Positions 22,405 to 35,133 are shown, counted from the first letter of the stretch. The stretch is DNA of 64,000 bases from Ophiura sarsii (GCA_035610835.1 CM069457.1:20454658-20518657); one strand, 5' to 3'. Program-made: numbers and translations. The notes: generated by a model from the letters alone, not told the origin.

Positions 22405-23405
22405 TATGTATAAAAAGCGCAAACGTGAACAATTATAGCTTAACAGACATCTACGAGGTTAATGAACTGAGTGATTGTAGAAATCAATCTGGTAACCCAA
22501 CAAAGAGTCTGATGGGCCAATCTATTATATGGTTCAAGTGCATACAACTAAGGATACATGAAAAATAAAATATACAAGAAACACAAATAATGATGAGTTA
22601 AAAGTGATATTGAAAGTGACATAAGAATAAGATTTGAAAAAACCTGACATAGAGAACAATATCCGATCTAAATATTAAAAAAATACATTTCTGGAGGTCA
22701 ATTAAATCAAGAGAACCTAAACAACGGACTCGGGATGGGGAAAATGTCAGTATAAAAACGTTGAGCGAATTTGCTTAAAACTATGCCATAACACTGTCGT
22801 TATGATGATAATTTACGGTTCCAAGTCCTACAGGTGGGTATATTTATAAGTTTTAGGAAATTCTTGTGGCAAATATCAATGATTAGACAAATATAAATGC
22901 GGCCATTTATTGTGTGATATTGTTGAGGCCTACATTTAGGAAGATTAGCCGAACTTCTAACAGTTTACAGATTTCCTTATTTTGTACCTTATTTTGTAGG
23001 GATTACATTGCTTTCCTCAGCAGATAGCTTGTTTTGGTGTGTATATAATTAAAGACCAAATGTGAACAATAGCCCACAAACATTAACAAAGTCAATGAAC
23101 TGAGTGATTACAAATCAATCTGTTAACTCTCTACAGAGAGCTCTGATGGGCCAATCAATTGGTTCACTGCAACTCAGAAAATAATCAAAATACAGTTAAC
23201 ACAATTGGGCTAGTAAAAAAGCCAATGAAAGTGGCGTGGGACAGGAATAAGATAAAAACCCAAACATAGAGATCAACATCAACAACCCAAGAGAAGATAA
23301 ATAATATCTGGAAATCATTTACATCGAGAGAGCTTAGCCAGCCAACATACTCTGAAGAGTTGGAAAGACAACGCCGGTCACGATTTGCCTAAAGTTGCAA
23401 TTCGT
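22405..23405 (+). repeat. Old tandem duplication, about 640-bp spacing
   Basis: Segments at 22405-22790 and 23048-23405 align with many substitutions and indels: TGTGAACAAT, AATGAACTGAGTGATT, TCTGATGGGCCAATC, ACATAGAGA(A/T)CAA and GCGAATTTGC/ACGATTTGCC. No open frame is conserved between the copies, so it is non-coding. Confidence 0.6.
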
Positions 23406-25590
23406 ATTGGTTCAACATGTAATCGCGAATGCCCATCGACAAATTCTTAATATCACATTCCTCCTACCTAGGTACAACTAAATTATATAATCCCAAAACT
23501 AATGGAGTTGGAACCAACCCAACTGTAAGTGTCATTTCTTTTCATTTTTGCAAGTTAAATAACAGTTATTGAACATTGAAACTAGTCACGTATTTAGCTC
23601 GAAATTTCGTATCATGCACATCAATTTTAAAATGGTAGAAAAGGGATCGTCATAGGAAATAATATAATACTTGACGATATTCTGGTCTTATATTACAGTT
23701 TTATGATAATTGGGGAAATAACGATAATTTAAATAAATATTAGGTATTTGTCAATTCCTCACAACCAACATCACTAACTTCCTCTGTGGCCTAAGGCGTT
23801 GTATAAGCAAATAATATTTGTACACGTGAATTATTTTTTTGTCTATATTTTTGTAAAAATGACGTTGATTTATCAGTTAAACATTGGAAATTTAATTGTA
23901 TACTATACAAATGCCTTTTTTCTCTACTTCTGAAATATGACATTTGAATTGCAATATAATATAAAAGCACGGCGTCGACGGTTTATTTTGTTCGTGTTAC
24001 TGGTGTGTTCTTATGATACTAGCACGTGACCAGGGGTCTTGCCACAATGATTCTTTCGTGACCGCCATCGTCTGTTCAATAATTTTAATTGAAAAGCGTC
24101 CTCATTTGAGACGACGGAACTTTTCATTCGTTCTCCGTCGACAGAGTGCTAACGAATGGCGACAGAGCGGTCGCGGATTGCATCAGGCGAGGGCACGGTT
24201 AACTATAGTCTTTTTTAAAGACACCTTGCAAAATTATCTGTCGAGCGCCGAGCGAGCCTTGATGAAAGGCTACTGTTAACTGAAATCTAGCTCTGCATCA
24301 ACGTGGGCAGTTTGAAATTAGTTGATATAAAAAATCCATTGAAATGAAATGGGGGCGGTCCAAAAAAGAAGCATGTTTTGTAAACATTTTCTGAAGCATT
24401 CTGTTTCATACTAAAATACCAGGGAAATGGTGTAGGCCTATGTATTTTCCATAATTCAAACAAAACAAAACAAATCAAAACACCGCAGTCTCAAAATAGT
24501 ACAGGATACCAATAAAGTTTATTTGTGTGCATGGAGGGGGGAGGGGGGAGGATACCGTCTGAAGAACAATCTGGGTATATGACATTGTACTTGGTCTAAT
24601 ACGTTGGTCAAGGAATTGCTATACTAATTACAAATGGCATTCCGCGATCATGGTTTAGCACCTTCGCGACACTAGAGTCTGCCACACAGAGTGTGTGCAC
24701 ACTCCGGTGAATTTACTTGTTTTCAGGCAAAACTTAATGGACTGGTTTGAAAAAACTAAATGATTTAAGAAGGTACACTCTTCACTGAATCTGAAGTTTG
24801 GTGATTATTCTACACCTGGATTTTTTTTTGATTTTTTAAAATCTTTGCAAGTACTTGTTATGCCTTGCATGAAAGTCACACACTTAGACTATAGTCCCAT
24901 TGCCATCCCACACTATTAAAGCTATGCAGATCAGCATTGAATAAAAAACCCTTTAAAGGGGAAGTGCTAGTACAAATGAAAGACTTTGATATTTTTTAGG
25001 AAAGCATTTGGTAGAATAATGACATGTAATTGGGTAATCAGTATTGGCACAAGAACAGGCAGTGGACGTATTGGCAAATTTGGGCATGATATCAAGTAAT
25101 GAATATGAAGACAAATTTGCAGTAGTTGTCCGTACTGTATATATGTGAAAATCAGACACAATTAGGCAAGATATCAACATTGAGCTTGTATTTGATTATT
25201 GTAGTAGAGATCTTCCGCTTAACAATGGTACTCTTTTTTTAAGCGGAGTTATATAATTTTTCAGTTATAGTCTTTATGAAAACTCCAAACTGAGATATCA
25301 TCCTTTAAAGATGTACTTATAATGTACTAACGATGTACTTTTATTTGTATTTTTTTATTTTTTTATTTTTTGGTTTGAATTTTTAATCTGAAACTTTCAC
25401 ATTAATGTTATAAACACTCTGAAAATTAATTATTTACAAGAATCACCTCCAATTAGGGTTTGGGCTATTACTCAGTTTGGAGCTCTGCCCAATTCGTGAA
25501 TTAAAAAGAAATTTGGAAGAAATGAAACGGTCATTTGATCTTGTTGTGTGCATTCATTGGCGGCGTAGCTACAGGTAACCCACCAAGGGT
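23406..25590. other. No supported gene
   Basis: A word at 24013-24075 (CGTGACCAGGGGT, then TTGCCACAATGATT and CCATCGTCTG) recurs at 28455-28512, a short dispersed repeat. A 54-base stretch at 23472-23525 is bounded by AG and GTAAGT but is too short to call. Otherwise AT-rich and unrecognised. Confidence 0.4.
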
Positions 25591-25595
25591 CATTC

Positions 25596-25617
25596 GGGGG
25601 GGGGGGGGGGGGGGGGG
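25596..25617. repeat. G22 tract
   Basis: A run of 22 G, one of many long C/G homopolymers in the window. Confidence 0.95.
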
Positions 25618-28600
25618 TGCAATTAACAATTCAGGGGAGTTAAAGGGTTTTATATACTTATCTCCAATTTCATGGCGTTTCTCGTCGTGGGGAATCAATA
25701 CCAATCCTAATCACCTGCAGCAGAGGCTTTGTCCCAGGACCTACCGGGCCGGGGCCCTTATGTAATGTGGGCCCTGGACCCCACGCCACTCTCGTGCCCC
25801 CGGGATGACAAGCCTCCTGGCTACGCCCATATGTCGCAAACAGTCCATGAAATCAATTGACTTCAAAACTCATAAAACGACCGCCAATTTTGTATTTATT
25901 TCATTAAGCCTACCAAAGAATGGAAATTAACTACCCAGTATGATTTGTTTGTGCAGTTATAAACGATATCTCCATCTTTGGCAAACACGAGAGTAAACAT
26001 TTTAGAACCACCCTCTCCATAGGCTTTATTGGTATAAGTGTTGTAAAAATCAACACAGATTGTCAGAGGTATATTTGCTCAATAGTGAATTAAAAAGTAC
26101 AATAGTTTTTAAACGGCTTTCGTTGAATAACAAAATAACAGACATAAGGGACGCACCATTTGATTTTCGGAGGAGGGGGGCATGGAAGTTGGGGTCGATC
26201 GGATTTTTTTTTTTGGCCACCGAAGTAGGCGAATTATTTTTAATTATTTTTAATTTTTAGCAAAGGCGGCACAGTGGTTTTTTTTTTTAGGCTTTACTGT
26301 TTTTCTTTACATTGAGTTGGGTGAGTTGGGTGAGTCATCTTTTTTTCCTTTTCCTGGTTGGTGGGCAAAGTTGTTGTTTTTTCCTGGATAGTGGGCAAAG
26401 TGGTTTTTTTTTAAACTTCCATGCAACGCCCCCCCCCCCCACCCCTGAGTATCTAATGGTGTGTTCCTAATGTACTTTTATAGACATTTGAGTCATAGTT
26501 CAATAATTACAGCACTCACAAAATTCCTAAGGTTACTTCCTTGAGCCCCCCCCCCCCCCCCATTATTTTGAGAGTGTATTTATTACCTAGTAATTATATA
26601 AGTTAATTTTATGAGAACTGCATTATATATTTTGAAATTTGATGATTTATTCATCAGTTTGTTTGCTTCAAGCGCGATAGCAATCCTAACCTTAAATTTA
26701 TGAGTGAGACTTGTATTTTAATACAGTGTGGACAACTAATGAATAATAATAATAAATAGGAATTCTTAATCATGTATTAAGTCAACCATTTTCTAGCCTT
26801 TCTTGGGCCTTTCCTTAACACTTTCTATGCGGCTAGTTTTACCAGAGTGATATTACCTATTACACCTCCCTGGTTTTGCCATATAAAAAAGATTTTGCAA
26901 AAACCTTTTCTAAACTTTCAAAGTCTTATCTCAAGAATAACTGACCTAATACTAGACGTGCTTGTACTTATGTTAATTAATTTCTCATGGTGATTCGAAA
27001 TATATGATGATGAAAGCCAATAAATTAAATACGTTTGTGAAACATTTTGTGAATTGTATTTTGCGTGTGCATAACCGCGCGCATGGACAGCGTTAATCTA
27101 TTCTATATTTGCCTAAAATTCTCAGTTTGCTTCCCCCTCCATTTCTTTACATTGCCACAAGCTAGTGGATATTTATCGCTTTGTTTACCTATCGGAGTAA
27201 ATATACTTTACACAGGCTAGGCAAACAACTGCGGACAACATCTCAAAATTTCACCCCGGGCGCTAAACAACTGAACACATCTCTTGTCCAATCAAAGCCA
27301 TGGACACAGAGATCGGCGGCGCTTGTAAGTGACCCTGATGCAATACACAATAGCATCCAAGCGTCACACTTCTCGTTCAACCAATATACCCGTATGAGAG
27401 TGTCATTTGGCTGGACCCGTTTGATAATTATACCGATTTGGTCACGGTTTCCTGAACCAAGTGACTCGAAGTCATTATAAATAACGCGTACTTGCGATAT
27501 TGATTCTGAATTCAGGCTATAAGAGCCAGCTATCGCGATAGCTAGCACAAAAACACCCCTACAAATATATAACCATTATAATTTATATAATTTGGCGGCA
27601 ATTTAATTAGGCGAATCGGATCTCCTCGCGAAATTAGCGAAATTAAATTGCTAGCGAAATTAAGTTGTTTTACAGTACGGTAGTAGTAAAAACTATCTAC
27701 TTTTGGCTGATATGCTTAGTTTGTATATCCATTGAGGGCGTTACACCAGCAAAATACTAGTACCCAGAAACATAGAGTTAACTTGACAAGTTGTTGTGGT
27801 GAGCTTACTGCAGCTGCACGGGAAAACCTATAAATATATGATAAATAATGTAAACATTTATTAGAGTTTAATGGGTTCAGTTTCAGACTGTCAAACTATC
27901 GTCAGGATTAGCTCTGACTTCTTCAGGACCAAATTATAATAATCTCACAATCCAATCTAGATTCATCTATTTTATATTTGTAATTAATCAAATGAAATAG
28001 TTGATCAAAGATTAAATAAATACGATACGAATGCGAGTGATAGATATATGTGTTTATTATAATTTTAATGAAAAAACTGTTGGAATATGTAATTTATTCA
28101 ATTAATTAAATAACAGTCAACATCAATTACTTTAAGCAATTTTTAAATAATTAACAATTTGGTTAATTAGTTAATTAATTAGTGCATAAATTACTTATCA
28201 ATTATTCAATTCATCATTAAGTTGATTTTATTGTATTTACCTATTTACGTAATTGATTTTCAAAAATGAAGTACATGTATTTGAATAATGGATTCACATT
28301 TGCCCAGGCTCTAAGAATGAGAGCAAAAACGCTCGCAAAAACGACACACAAAAGTATATGTGCTGCGTGCTATCGCGTATCATTGACAATTTGGACCGTC
28401 CTCATTCCATTAAATGACATTTCTCGTGATGCTGGTGTATCCTTTATACGATACCATGCCTCCCGTGACCAGGGGTTTTGCCACAATGATTTTTCCGTGA
28501 CAGCTATCGTCTGGAGCAGATGAGAACATCGCAAACGCCACCAGTGACCGATATGACCAAAAAGCCTCCCGCCACGCGTCACGCCACAGACGCTTTTACT

Positions 28601-29723
28601 AGTAACATGGAGTAAGACCTTCTCTCACCGTTCCTGGTACAAGACCAAGTTAGATGAGTTCTCAGGGAAAGTAAGTAACATTACTTAGAATACTAAATTA
28701 ATAATTAATAATTGAAGGCAAGGAGACGCAACATCACACTTTACAAAAGCATCAATCGAAATATGTCACTGAAGCTTTTAGTTGGAATCCCTGAGGTAGA
28801 GGACGACGATTGTACTTGGTGTGGTAAGCTTCGGGGTATTATTAAGCTTATTCGAATTTAATTGAGACCCGCTATTATAGTAGTAGTCATGACTTAAGCT
28901 GTGAACGACTCTGTTATATTATCTTATGATCAGAGAGTTTCTAGGCTGTGATCAACCGCTCAAAAATAAATTTGTCACCGTACGTCATTAAAAAGGCGCC
29001 GACCGAGAAACCATTTTCTTGCCTTTCTAATGACGTGACACCGTCGACCTGATTTAGAAAGAGAATGACTATGGTCATGTGTTAAAAGCTCGCCTCCTTT
29101 CGCGTTTACACACGGATTTTGGCTTTCGCGACATGATTTTAACTTAACACATTTATATTTGCTTGTATACCCCCTGACATGCCTGAGGTAGTACTAAAAG
29201 TATACATTTTCTGAAGGGAAACTGCATGAGAAAACTAAATATGCCATTGAAATTATAGTGCGACCAAGGACTAAAATGGTATGATTCACAATGTATGTAA
29301 ACCAAAGCGTATGTACACGTTCGTTCATTTGACCAAATTCATGCAAAAATATGGAACTAACAAAATCTGTGCGCTACATGCTTATAAATGTTTTTACTAA
29401 AGGATCACATAGTGCCCGATGTGTTGTCCTGGTGTAAAGTCACGGAGTCCCACCACCCCCCCCCCCCCCCCACCCCCACACACACTGTACGCACATCAGA
29501 TAATCCTGGGCACCCAATATGTAAACGTGGTTTTGAACAATTTGTATCATTCACAGGTTCACAAGATTCAGGCTCTCGAGCAAGCAACACTCAATTAGAC
29601 TAGCACACGATACAGAAGATCAAGAATTATACCAGATCGTTCATGTCATGATTTGTTGGTTGGTCAGTAATAATATCTTCAGTATTATATACCTATCCAT
29701 TTAATATTGCCATCGCGAGCAGT
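25618..29723. other. No supported gene
   Basis: AT-rich DNA with C tracts at about 26430, 26547 and 29455-29475. The copy of the short dispersed repeat lies at 28455-28512. A region at about 28713-28822 reads openly up to a GTAAGC but has no recognisable domain. Upstream exons of the zinc-finger gene could lie here but I could not identify them. Confidence 0.4.
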
Positions 29724-31142
29724 ATGAATCAATGTCGACCTTTTACTTGCTTGTATTGTAAGAGATATTTCTACTCAATAGATAGATTCAGAAGACTTGT
29801 TGAAAGACATGGTAGAGGAGCATGGGGGTATCATTGTCCTCATTATGATAGATGCTTTAGAGTTATAAGTGACTTGACAAGGCATCTTCTGTTTCACACC
29901 AAGGAAAAACCATCGGAAAAACCACACAGTTATAATTGTGCATCCTGTGAAACGAAGAGTACCCACGCTGCACACAACTGTAAACTAGTACATACAAAGG
30001 AACAGGAAGGAATGCCGGTGTCGGAGTGTGATTGGCGTGCACGGAAGAGATACCTGACTACACACATTCGTTTTCATACAAGGGAAAGACCGTATAAGTG
30101 TGAATATTGTCAGGAATGCTTTACACGGAATAGTGACCTGACAAGTCACATTCGTATTCATCATCCAAGGGAAAGACCGTATAAGTGTGCACATTGTCAG
30201 AAATGCTTTGCATTAAAGTCTCAGCTGACGAGTCATATTCGTATTCATACAAAGGAAAACCTGTTAGAGTGTGAATATTGTAAGAAATACTTTACAGCGA
30301 AGAGTGCCCTGACTACACACATCCGTATTCATACAAAGGAAAAACCTTATAAATGTGAATATTGTCAGAAATGCTTTACACGGAAGAGTGACCTGACAAC
30401 ACACATTCGTATTCATACAGGGGAAAGACCGTATAAGTGTGCACATTGTCAGAAATGCTTTGCATCAAAGTCTCAGCTGACGAGTCATATTCGTATTCAT
30501 ACAAAGGAAAACCTGTTAGAGTGTGAATATTGTAAGAAATACTTTACAGTGAAGAGTGCCCTGACTACACACATCCGCATTCATACAAAGGAAAAACCTT
30601 ATAAATGTGAATATTGTCAGAAATGCTTTACAACAATGAGTTGCCTTACAGGTCACATTCGAAGTCATGCAAAGGAAAGACCGTATCAATGTGAATATTG
30701 TGGGAAATGCTTTACAACGAAGAGTCACCTGACAACACACAGTCGTAATCATACAGGAGAAAGACCGTATAAGTGTGCACATTGTCAGAAATGCTTTACA
30801 GTGAAGAGTTACCTTACAAGTCACATTCGTATTCATCATCCAAGGGAAAGACCGTATAAGTGTGCACATTGTCAGAAATGCTTTGCATTGAAGTCTCTGC
30901 TGACGAGTCACATTCGTATTCATACAAAGGAAAGGCTGTTAGAGTGTGAATATTGTAAGAAATACTTTACAGAGAAGAGTGCCCTGACTACACACATTCG
31001 TATTCATACAAAAGAAAAACCTTATAAATGTAAATATTGTCAGAAATGCTTTACACGGAATAGTGACATGACAAGGCACATTCGTATTCATACAAAGGAA
31101 AGCCCGTATGAATGTGAAATTGTCAGAAATGATTTACAGTGA
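29724..31142 (+). CDS. C2H2 zinc-finger protein, 12 canonical fingers, truncated at the 3' end
   Basis: A 472-codon uninterrupted frame. The first roughly 120 residues hold four degenerate fingers with missing ligands (for example CPHYDRCF, where Tyr replaces the second Cys). Twelve perfect CxxC-x12-HxxxH fingers follow, with 84-87-base spacing and linkers [21 protein letters not shown] and [10 protein letters not shown]; this is the tandem-array type that binds DNA in the nucleus. A three-finger module (252 bp) starting at 30180 repeats at 30432, and again in diverged form at 30855. After finger 12 the next finger begins YECE, then a one-base deletion near 31119 shifts the frame to an early stop at 31140-31142; the downstream sequence also has a TGC-to-TGA change. 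Targets cannot be predicted by eye. No effector domain is visible; one may lie in upstream exons. An expressed gene or a decaying paralogue are both possible. Confidence 0.85.
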   Translation: MNQCRPFTCLYCKRYFYSIDRFRRLVERHGRGAWGYHCPHYDRCFRVISDLTRHLLFHTKEKPSEKPHSYNCASCETKSTHAAHNCKLVHTKEQEGMPVSECDWRARKRYLTTHIRFHTRERPYKCEYCQECFTRNSDLTSHIRIHHPRERPYKCAHCQKCFALKSQLTSHIRIHTKENLLECEYCKKYFTAKSALTTHIRIHTKEKPYKCEYCQKCFTRKSDLTTHIRIHTGERPYKCAHCQKCFASKSQLTSHIRIHTKENLLECEYCKKYFTVKSALTTHIRIHTKEKPYKCEYCQKCFTTMSCLTGHIRSHAKERPYQCEYCGKCFTTKSHLTTHSRNHTGERPYKCAHCQKCFTVKSYLTSHIRIHHPRERPYKCAHCQKCFALKSLLTSHIRIHTKERLLECEYCKKYFTEKSALTTHIRIHTKEKPYKCKYCQKCFTRNSDMTRHIRIHTKESPYECEIVRNDLQ

Positions 31143-31634
31143 AGAATCGCTTAAGGGGTGTGTGGACTCTCAGGTACAGCCTCCGTAAAACTGCCGTTCC
31201 TTCTTCAATATTCATTTAATCTTTATAAACGTAAACAGTTTTTTGCAGAAAGGGTTCAATGAATCCAACCATGATAATGAAATTGACCATTTTGGAAAAC
31301 ATTATAAAAAACAACGTTTTTTGACCCATTTGAGGTTTGGAAAAGATAACTCAAAATATATTTTGTTAAATTTTGTCACACTAGTTTTATGATAATCCTG
31401 ATAACATTCTTCTTTTCGAGATAGGATATAATGTAATGTAAGTACAAGTGCAAAACACTTGTATACATATGTATATCAGTTTCAATCCAAATGTTGTTTA
31501 CGGTAAAAAAGTATCGCGGCCCGGGCTGCGTGTTGGATAGTATTAATGGTATCTGGGTGCCAAATACGAAGTGCCAACGAAAATGTCTTTTGCTTTATGT
31601 TCGTCCGTCCCCGTTTTTAGTTCTATATCCTGTA
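31143..31634. other. Downstream of zinc-finger gene, nothing clear
   Basis: The relic of the broken thirteenth finger extends to about 31160. The rest is AT-rich with no recognised feature. Confidence 0.4.
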
Positions 31635-31638
31635 TACG

Positions 31639-31893
31639 AAGAGCTTTTTCTGCAAAAAAGGCTTCCATTCACTTCTACATGCATGACATGTTACTGAGTT
31701 TGCATTATTGAATTTGCTTTGACATGTCCATGGAATTATCAATTTTTCAAATAATGTTAGTTTTAACTGTGGAATACCTCAAATAAAAGTAATTTACAAT
31801 AGGAAGAAATTGTTTGAAATTGATTAATTCCATACTGCAAATCGAGTGACATGTAGAAGTGGAGGTAAGCCCTTTTGAAAAAAGCTCTTCATA
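31639..31893. mobile_element. Short inverted-repeat element
   Basis: GAAGAGCTTTTTCTGCAAAA at 31639 and onward to ACTTCTACATG is mirrored, with indels, by CATGTAGAAGTGGAGG and TTGAAAAAAGCTCTTC ending at about 31892. Arms are about 50 bp with a 150-bp middle. No coding capacity. Confidence 0.65.
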
Positions 31894-31899
31894 TGTCAT

Positions 31900-32770
31900 T
31901 ACGGTTCCATTCCCTGTATGTTAGCCAACTGTCTTGACCACGGCTTTGATACTTTATCCAGGATAAATAAATCATCCCCTCGTACACCATTTATCTGATT
32001 TATTTCACACCACCTGTGTCTTGCCAGCGTTTCATTTTCACCGCTGTCCTAAGCATGGCTCAATGCTCTTTAGTCTGAGTGTAACTATAAGCCCCATATA
32101 TTACTTTTGAAAAATGTTGTTATGTTAAGAAATTCCAACTTTTAACATCAATTTGTCATAGAAACTATAGTGCCATATCATATTTTGTAAAAACGAAAGT
32201 TCAAATTTCGAAGAAAAAGTCACATTATATTATCCGAAGAGCAGATTTTAGTTTTAAAAATAGCCCAAATCTGGCTGAAAGTCACAATGTGTGCCAAGTC
32301 GTGTCGCAAGATGCAGCGCCTGCGGTCTTGTTAGCAGTTCCACTGCTGCTACACTCAGCATACGGTCAATGGTGTCGTTGGATCTTGGATGGAACTTACT
32401 AATACTAGCGTCATGGCCAGTTCAACCTGTCAAACTTGGGCTCAAACTTTAAAGGCAACTGGAAAGTAAGGTGTGTTGAAAACCAGATTACTCCCACGTT
32501 AATACACCACACAACCGCAGTAATTGATAACAACAATAATATTGTTTTGATCCCGTTTATTTTTATTTAGTACCAATTAACCTTCTAACTGTTCCTTGAT
32601 CTTTTTTTTTTACACTTGTTTATGTTAGAGAGATAACTATAATTAAATCACATAAATCCTCGAGAATCTTTGTTATCATAATTCCTAATAGGATTTACCC
32701 TACTTAGAACTAGTTCGTTGTTATTGACTCTCTTCAACTGCTAAACCATGTCCTTGCTTATGGTAAGCCA
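31900..32770. other. No feature recognised
   Basis: AT-rich. I see nothing supportable on either strand. Confidence 0.35.
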
Positions 32771-32776
32771 TTCAAA

Positions 32777-33002
32777 CTACACACAGAAAACACTATGTAA
32801 AAAATTATGTAAATATAGAACTCCATAATTATTATGTAAGAGTTTACATAAAACATGTAATATATGCCCAAGCTTGTGTAAATTCCTATGCAAAAGCTTT
32901 ACACAACTGTTTACATAGTATTATGGAGTTCTATTTTTACACAGATTGTGTATTTTGTACATAATTTGTGTACTTTTTTTACATAGTGTTTTCTCTGTGT
33001 AA
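32777..33002. mobile_element. MITE with ACACAGAAAACACTATGTAA termini
   Basis: The left end ACACAGAAAACACTATGTAA is mirrored by TTACATAGTGTTTTCTCTGT at the right end, with a second mirrored pair (AGAACTCCATAATTATT / TATTATGGAGTTCT) inside. The interior is made of TGTAAA/TTTACA words, like the satellites at 18.5-21.4 kb. Confidence 0.85.
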
Positions 33003-33700
33003 GTCCTTACAACATGATATCAGGTGCGGCGCTACGTTCCCCCCCCCCCCCCCCTCCCCCATGATTTGCAAAACAAGCAAAGGAAAAGTAAAAGAAATAG
33101 TATATAATAGTAAACATAACCGATCTGTAACAAAGGAATATGGGTTTTGACTTCGGACATGGCGTGCCTTGGGAGATTGTAGTTATTCCGTTGTTGTTCA
33201 AAAGAACACACCCCGACGCAAAGCATCACGATCATATAATTAATGCCCAACCAAAAAATGTTCTAATTACTGACAAGAGCTATTATCCGTCAACACGCAG
33301 ATATAAGTCTACCCATATTAATCCATGCAACTGTTACGATATTCTATTATTCCGTTTGCTATCTCGTTCTCCAATACCCGGGATTACGCAACAATATATA
33401 CGCATGCCATTCACTATTACTGTACTTATTTGAAAAATGCACATTACATTATAAATACGACTACATCAATGATAATCAAATATTTTTAAAGAGTTAGAAT
33501 AATCTTTACACCTTATTTTTAAAAGACATGGAGCTTTACCGTCGTTTCAAAACATAACCAAAAGCCAAGATGTATTATCTGAATTAGTCCGAAAGAAAGA
33601 TTAGAAAGTCAAAACTATTCAGAATCTCAGACTGGTGGTCGGTGTTTTGACCGTGTGTAGATTAACACCACTGCGTACGGTTCAGTTAAACTGATAGCTG
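33003..33700. other. Poly-C tract, otherwise unrecognised
   Basis: A long C tract lies at about 33040-33060. No supportable exon was seen, though it could be the downstream intron of the lectin-type exon on the minus strand. Confidence 0.35.
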
Positions 33701-33707
33701 ATTTTAC

Positions 33708-33869
33708 CTGTGAGATGCTCATCATAATTATATAATAAAGTATGATCCAACTCGCAAATATATGTAAGTTCCATATCACAATAATCGGAAGTACGATATG
33801 TGCCTTCATTTGCATCCACGGACATAACAATGCAATTGTTGGGTTCAATAGAAACGTCAGAATGCCAAT
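33708..33869 (-). CDS. C-type lectin-like domain exon (minus strand)
   Basis: Read on the minus strand, a TTTTATTTTACAG acceptor precedes 33869 and a GTAAAAT donor follows 33708. The 162-base exon is open and encodes WHSDVSIEPNNCIVM, then GTYRTSDYCDMELTYICEL. W...EPNN-C...C...YICE is the C-terminal half of a C-type lectin fold, with two cysteines of the long-loop disulphide, a terminal ICE, and an EPN triplet as in mannose-type binding sites. The N-terminal half of the domain should lie in an exon at higher coordinates; I could not find it, perhaps because 34-35 kb is filled with repeats. It may be part of a larger gene or an orphan exon. Confidence 0.5.
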
Positions 33870-33889
33870 CTGTAAAATAAAATAACATT

Positions 33890-34365
33890 GAAACTTATAT
33901 TATATTGATTGAGGGTGATGACCAATAGCTAAATCATCATAGGAAAGTTAAGATTTAAATTTTAAATACGCTAATGAAAAGCGATATCCAAATTGTGACA
34001 GATGTAAGTGATGATTAAATACAAACCAAAAAGGGGACACGGTGCAAAGTGATTTGTTTAAAAGCCAAACTTTGGAAATTGGACAGGGTTCTTGCAAAAT
34101 CTAGGTTTTTGCGGAACTGTGAAAAAGGGAAGGGCTTCTTGCAAAATCTAGGGAATAAAAGCGGTTTCTTGATTACAATTGGGAAGGGTTTGTAGTTCTA
34201 AGGAAGTGTTGGGGTGGTTCTACACAAAAAAAACCTAGGGAATGAAAGGAGAGGTTTTGTAGCAAAGTATATCATTATGGGAAATGCAAGAACGTTGAAG
34301 TAACATTATGTTCATTTTGCTGGAGAAGCATTTTTAATCATTTGTTTTATCAAGCTTATAATGTG

Positions 34366-34370
<5 letters not shown>
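33890..34370. other. No feature recognised
   Basis: Direct repeats of CTTGCAAAATCTAGG at about 34091 and 34138 only. The 5' half of the lectin-type domain was not found here. Confidence 0.4.

Positions 34371-34372
<2 letters not shown>

Positions 34373-34410
<38 letters not shown>
34373..34410. repeat. (TA)n microsatellite
   Basis: About 19 TA units. Shorter TA runs lie at 34480-34497 and 34581-34595. Confidence 0.95.
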
Positions 34411-34413
<3 letters not shown>

Positions 34414-34601
34414 AATTATCAAAATGATGCACTGCCCGTATCAAAAGTGCTCAATTCCTAAGAAGAGCGTAATATGATGATATATATATATATATATTAT
34501 TGACAACCATTTCTGGTTAGACTACGACATTTGAATAGAGTGCTCAATACCGTAAACGGTAGAGCTTATAATTTTTTTTAAATATATATATATAGCTATA
34601 T

Positions 34602-35073
34602 GCAGCAATGGAAATACCCACATGACTTTCCACCCGGGGTAGAGCGACCCGGGGTAGACCAACCCTAAGTCGACCAACCCTAAGTCGACCAACCCTGGGT
34701 GGACTAGGGTTAGGGTTAGGGTTAGGGTTAGGGTTAGGGTTAGGGTTAGGGTTAGGGTTAGGGTTAGGGTTAGGGTTAGGGTTAGGGTTAGTCCCTGGGT
34801 GGACAGTCCTGGGGCTGGACAGTCCCGGGGTTGTTTTAGAATGATCCGTCCTTGTTTTACCTCCCCGACCGCCAACCCCCTAAGTTTTTTAAAACATATA
34901 ATTTAGAATGAATATAGTTTCCAATGTGTTTTTTAAACAGTATTATGGTTTATTCCGTGAGGGCGCTATTGTAGTCCACCCAGGGTTGGTCGACTTAGGG
35001 TTGATCAACCCCGGGTCGGTCTACCCCGGGTCGCTCTACCCCGGGTGGAAAGTCATGTGGGTATTTCCATCGC

Positions 35074-35077
<4 letters not shown>
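34602..35077. mobile_element. MITE carrying a telomere-type (TTAGGG) array
   Basis: Terminal inverted repeats of about 100 bp: GCAGCAATGGAAATACCCAC, ATGACTTTCCACCCGGGGTA and GAGCGACCCGGGGTAGACC at the left are mirrored at 34972-35077. Inside the left half is an 87-base array of TTAGGG units. The right half carries CCTTGTTTTACCTCCCCGAC and a TTTATTCCGT..GAGGGCGCT block shared with the MITE at 9735. Both flanks are TA microsatellite, which suits insertion into TA. Confidence 0.85.
34704..34790. repeat. Interstitial telomere-type repeat, about 14 TTAGGG units
   Basis: An uninterrupted run of the vertebrate/echinoderm-type telomere hexamer, lying inside the transposable element and not at a chromosome end. 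Confidence 0.97.

Positions 35078-35133
<56 letters not shown>
35078..35133. repeat. (TA)n microsatellite, right flank of MITE
   Basis: About 27 TA units. Confidence 0.95.

Noticed and set aside
23472..23525. Small exon between CCTAG and GTAAGT
   Set aside because: Only 54 bases, no recognisable protein and no partner exons.
28713..28822. Possible upstream exon of the zinc-finger gene
   Set aside because: Open to a GTAAGC and with a CxxC pair, but no convincing acceptor and no known effector domain.
34522..34875. 117-codon frame with TLTLTL repeats
   Set aside because: It is the translation of the telomere hexamer array inside a MITE.
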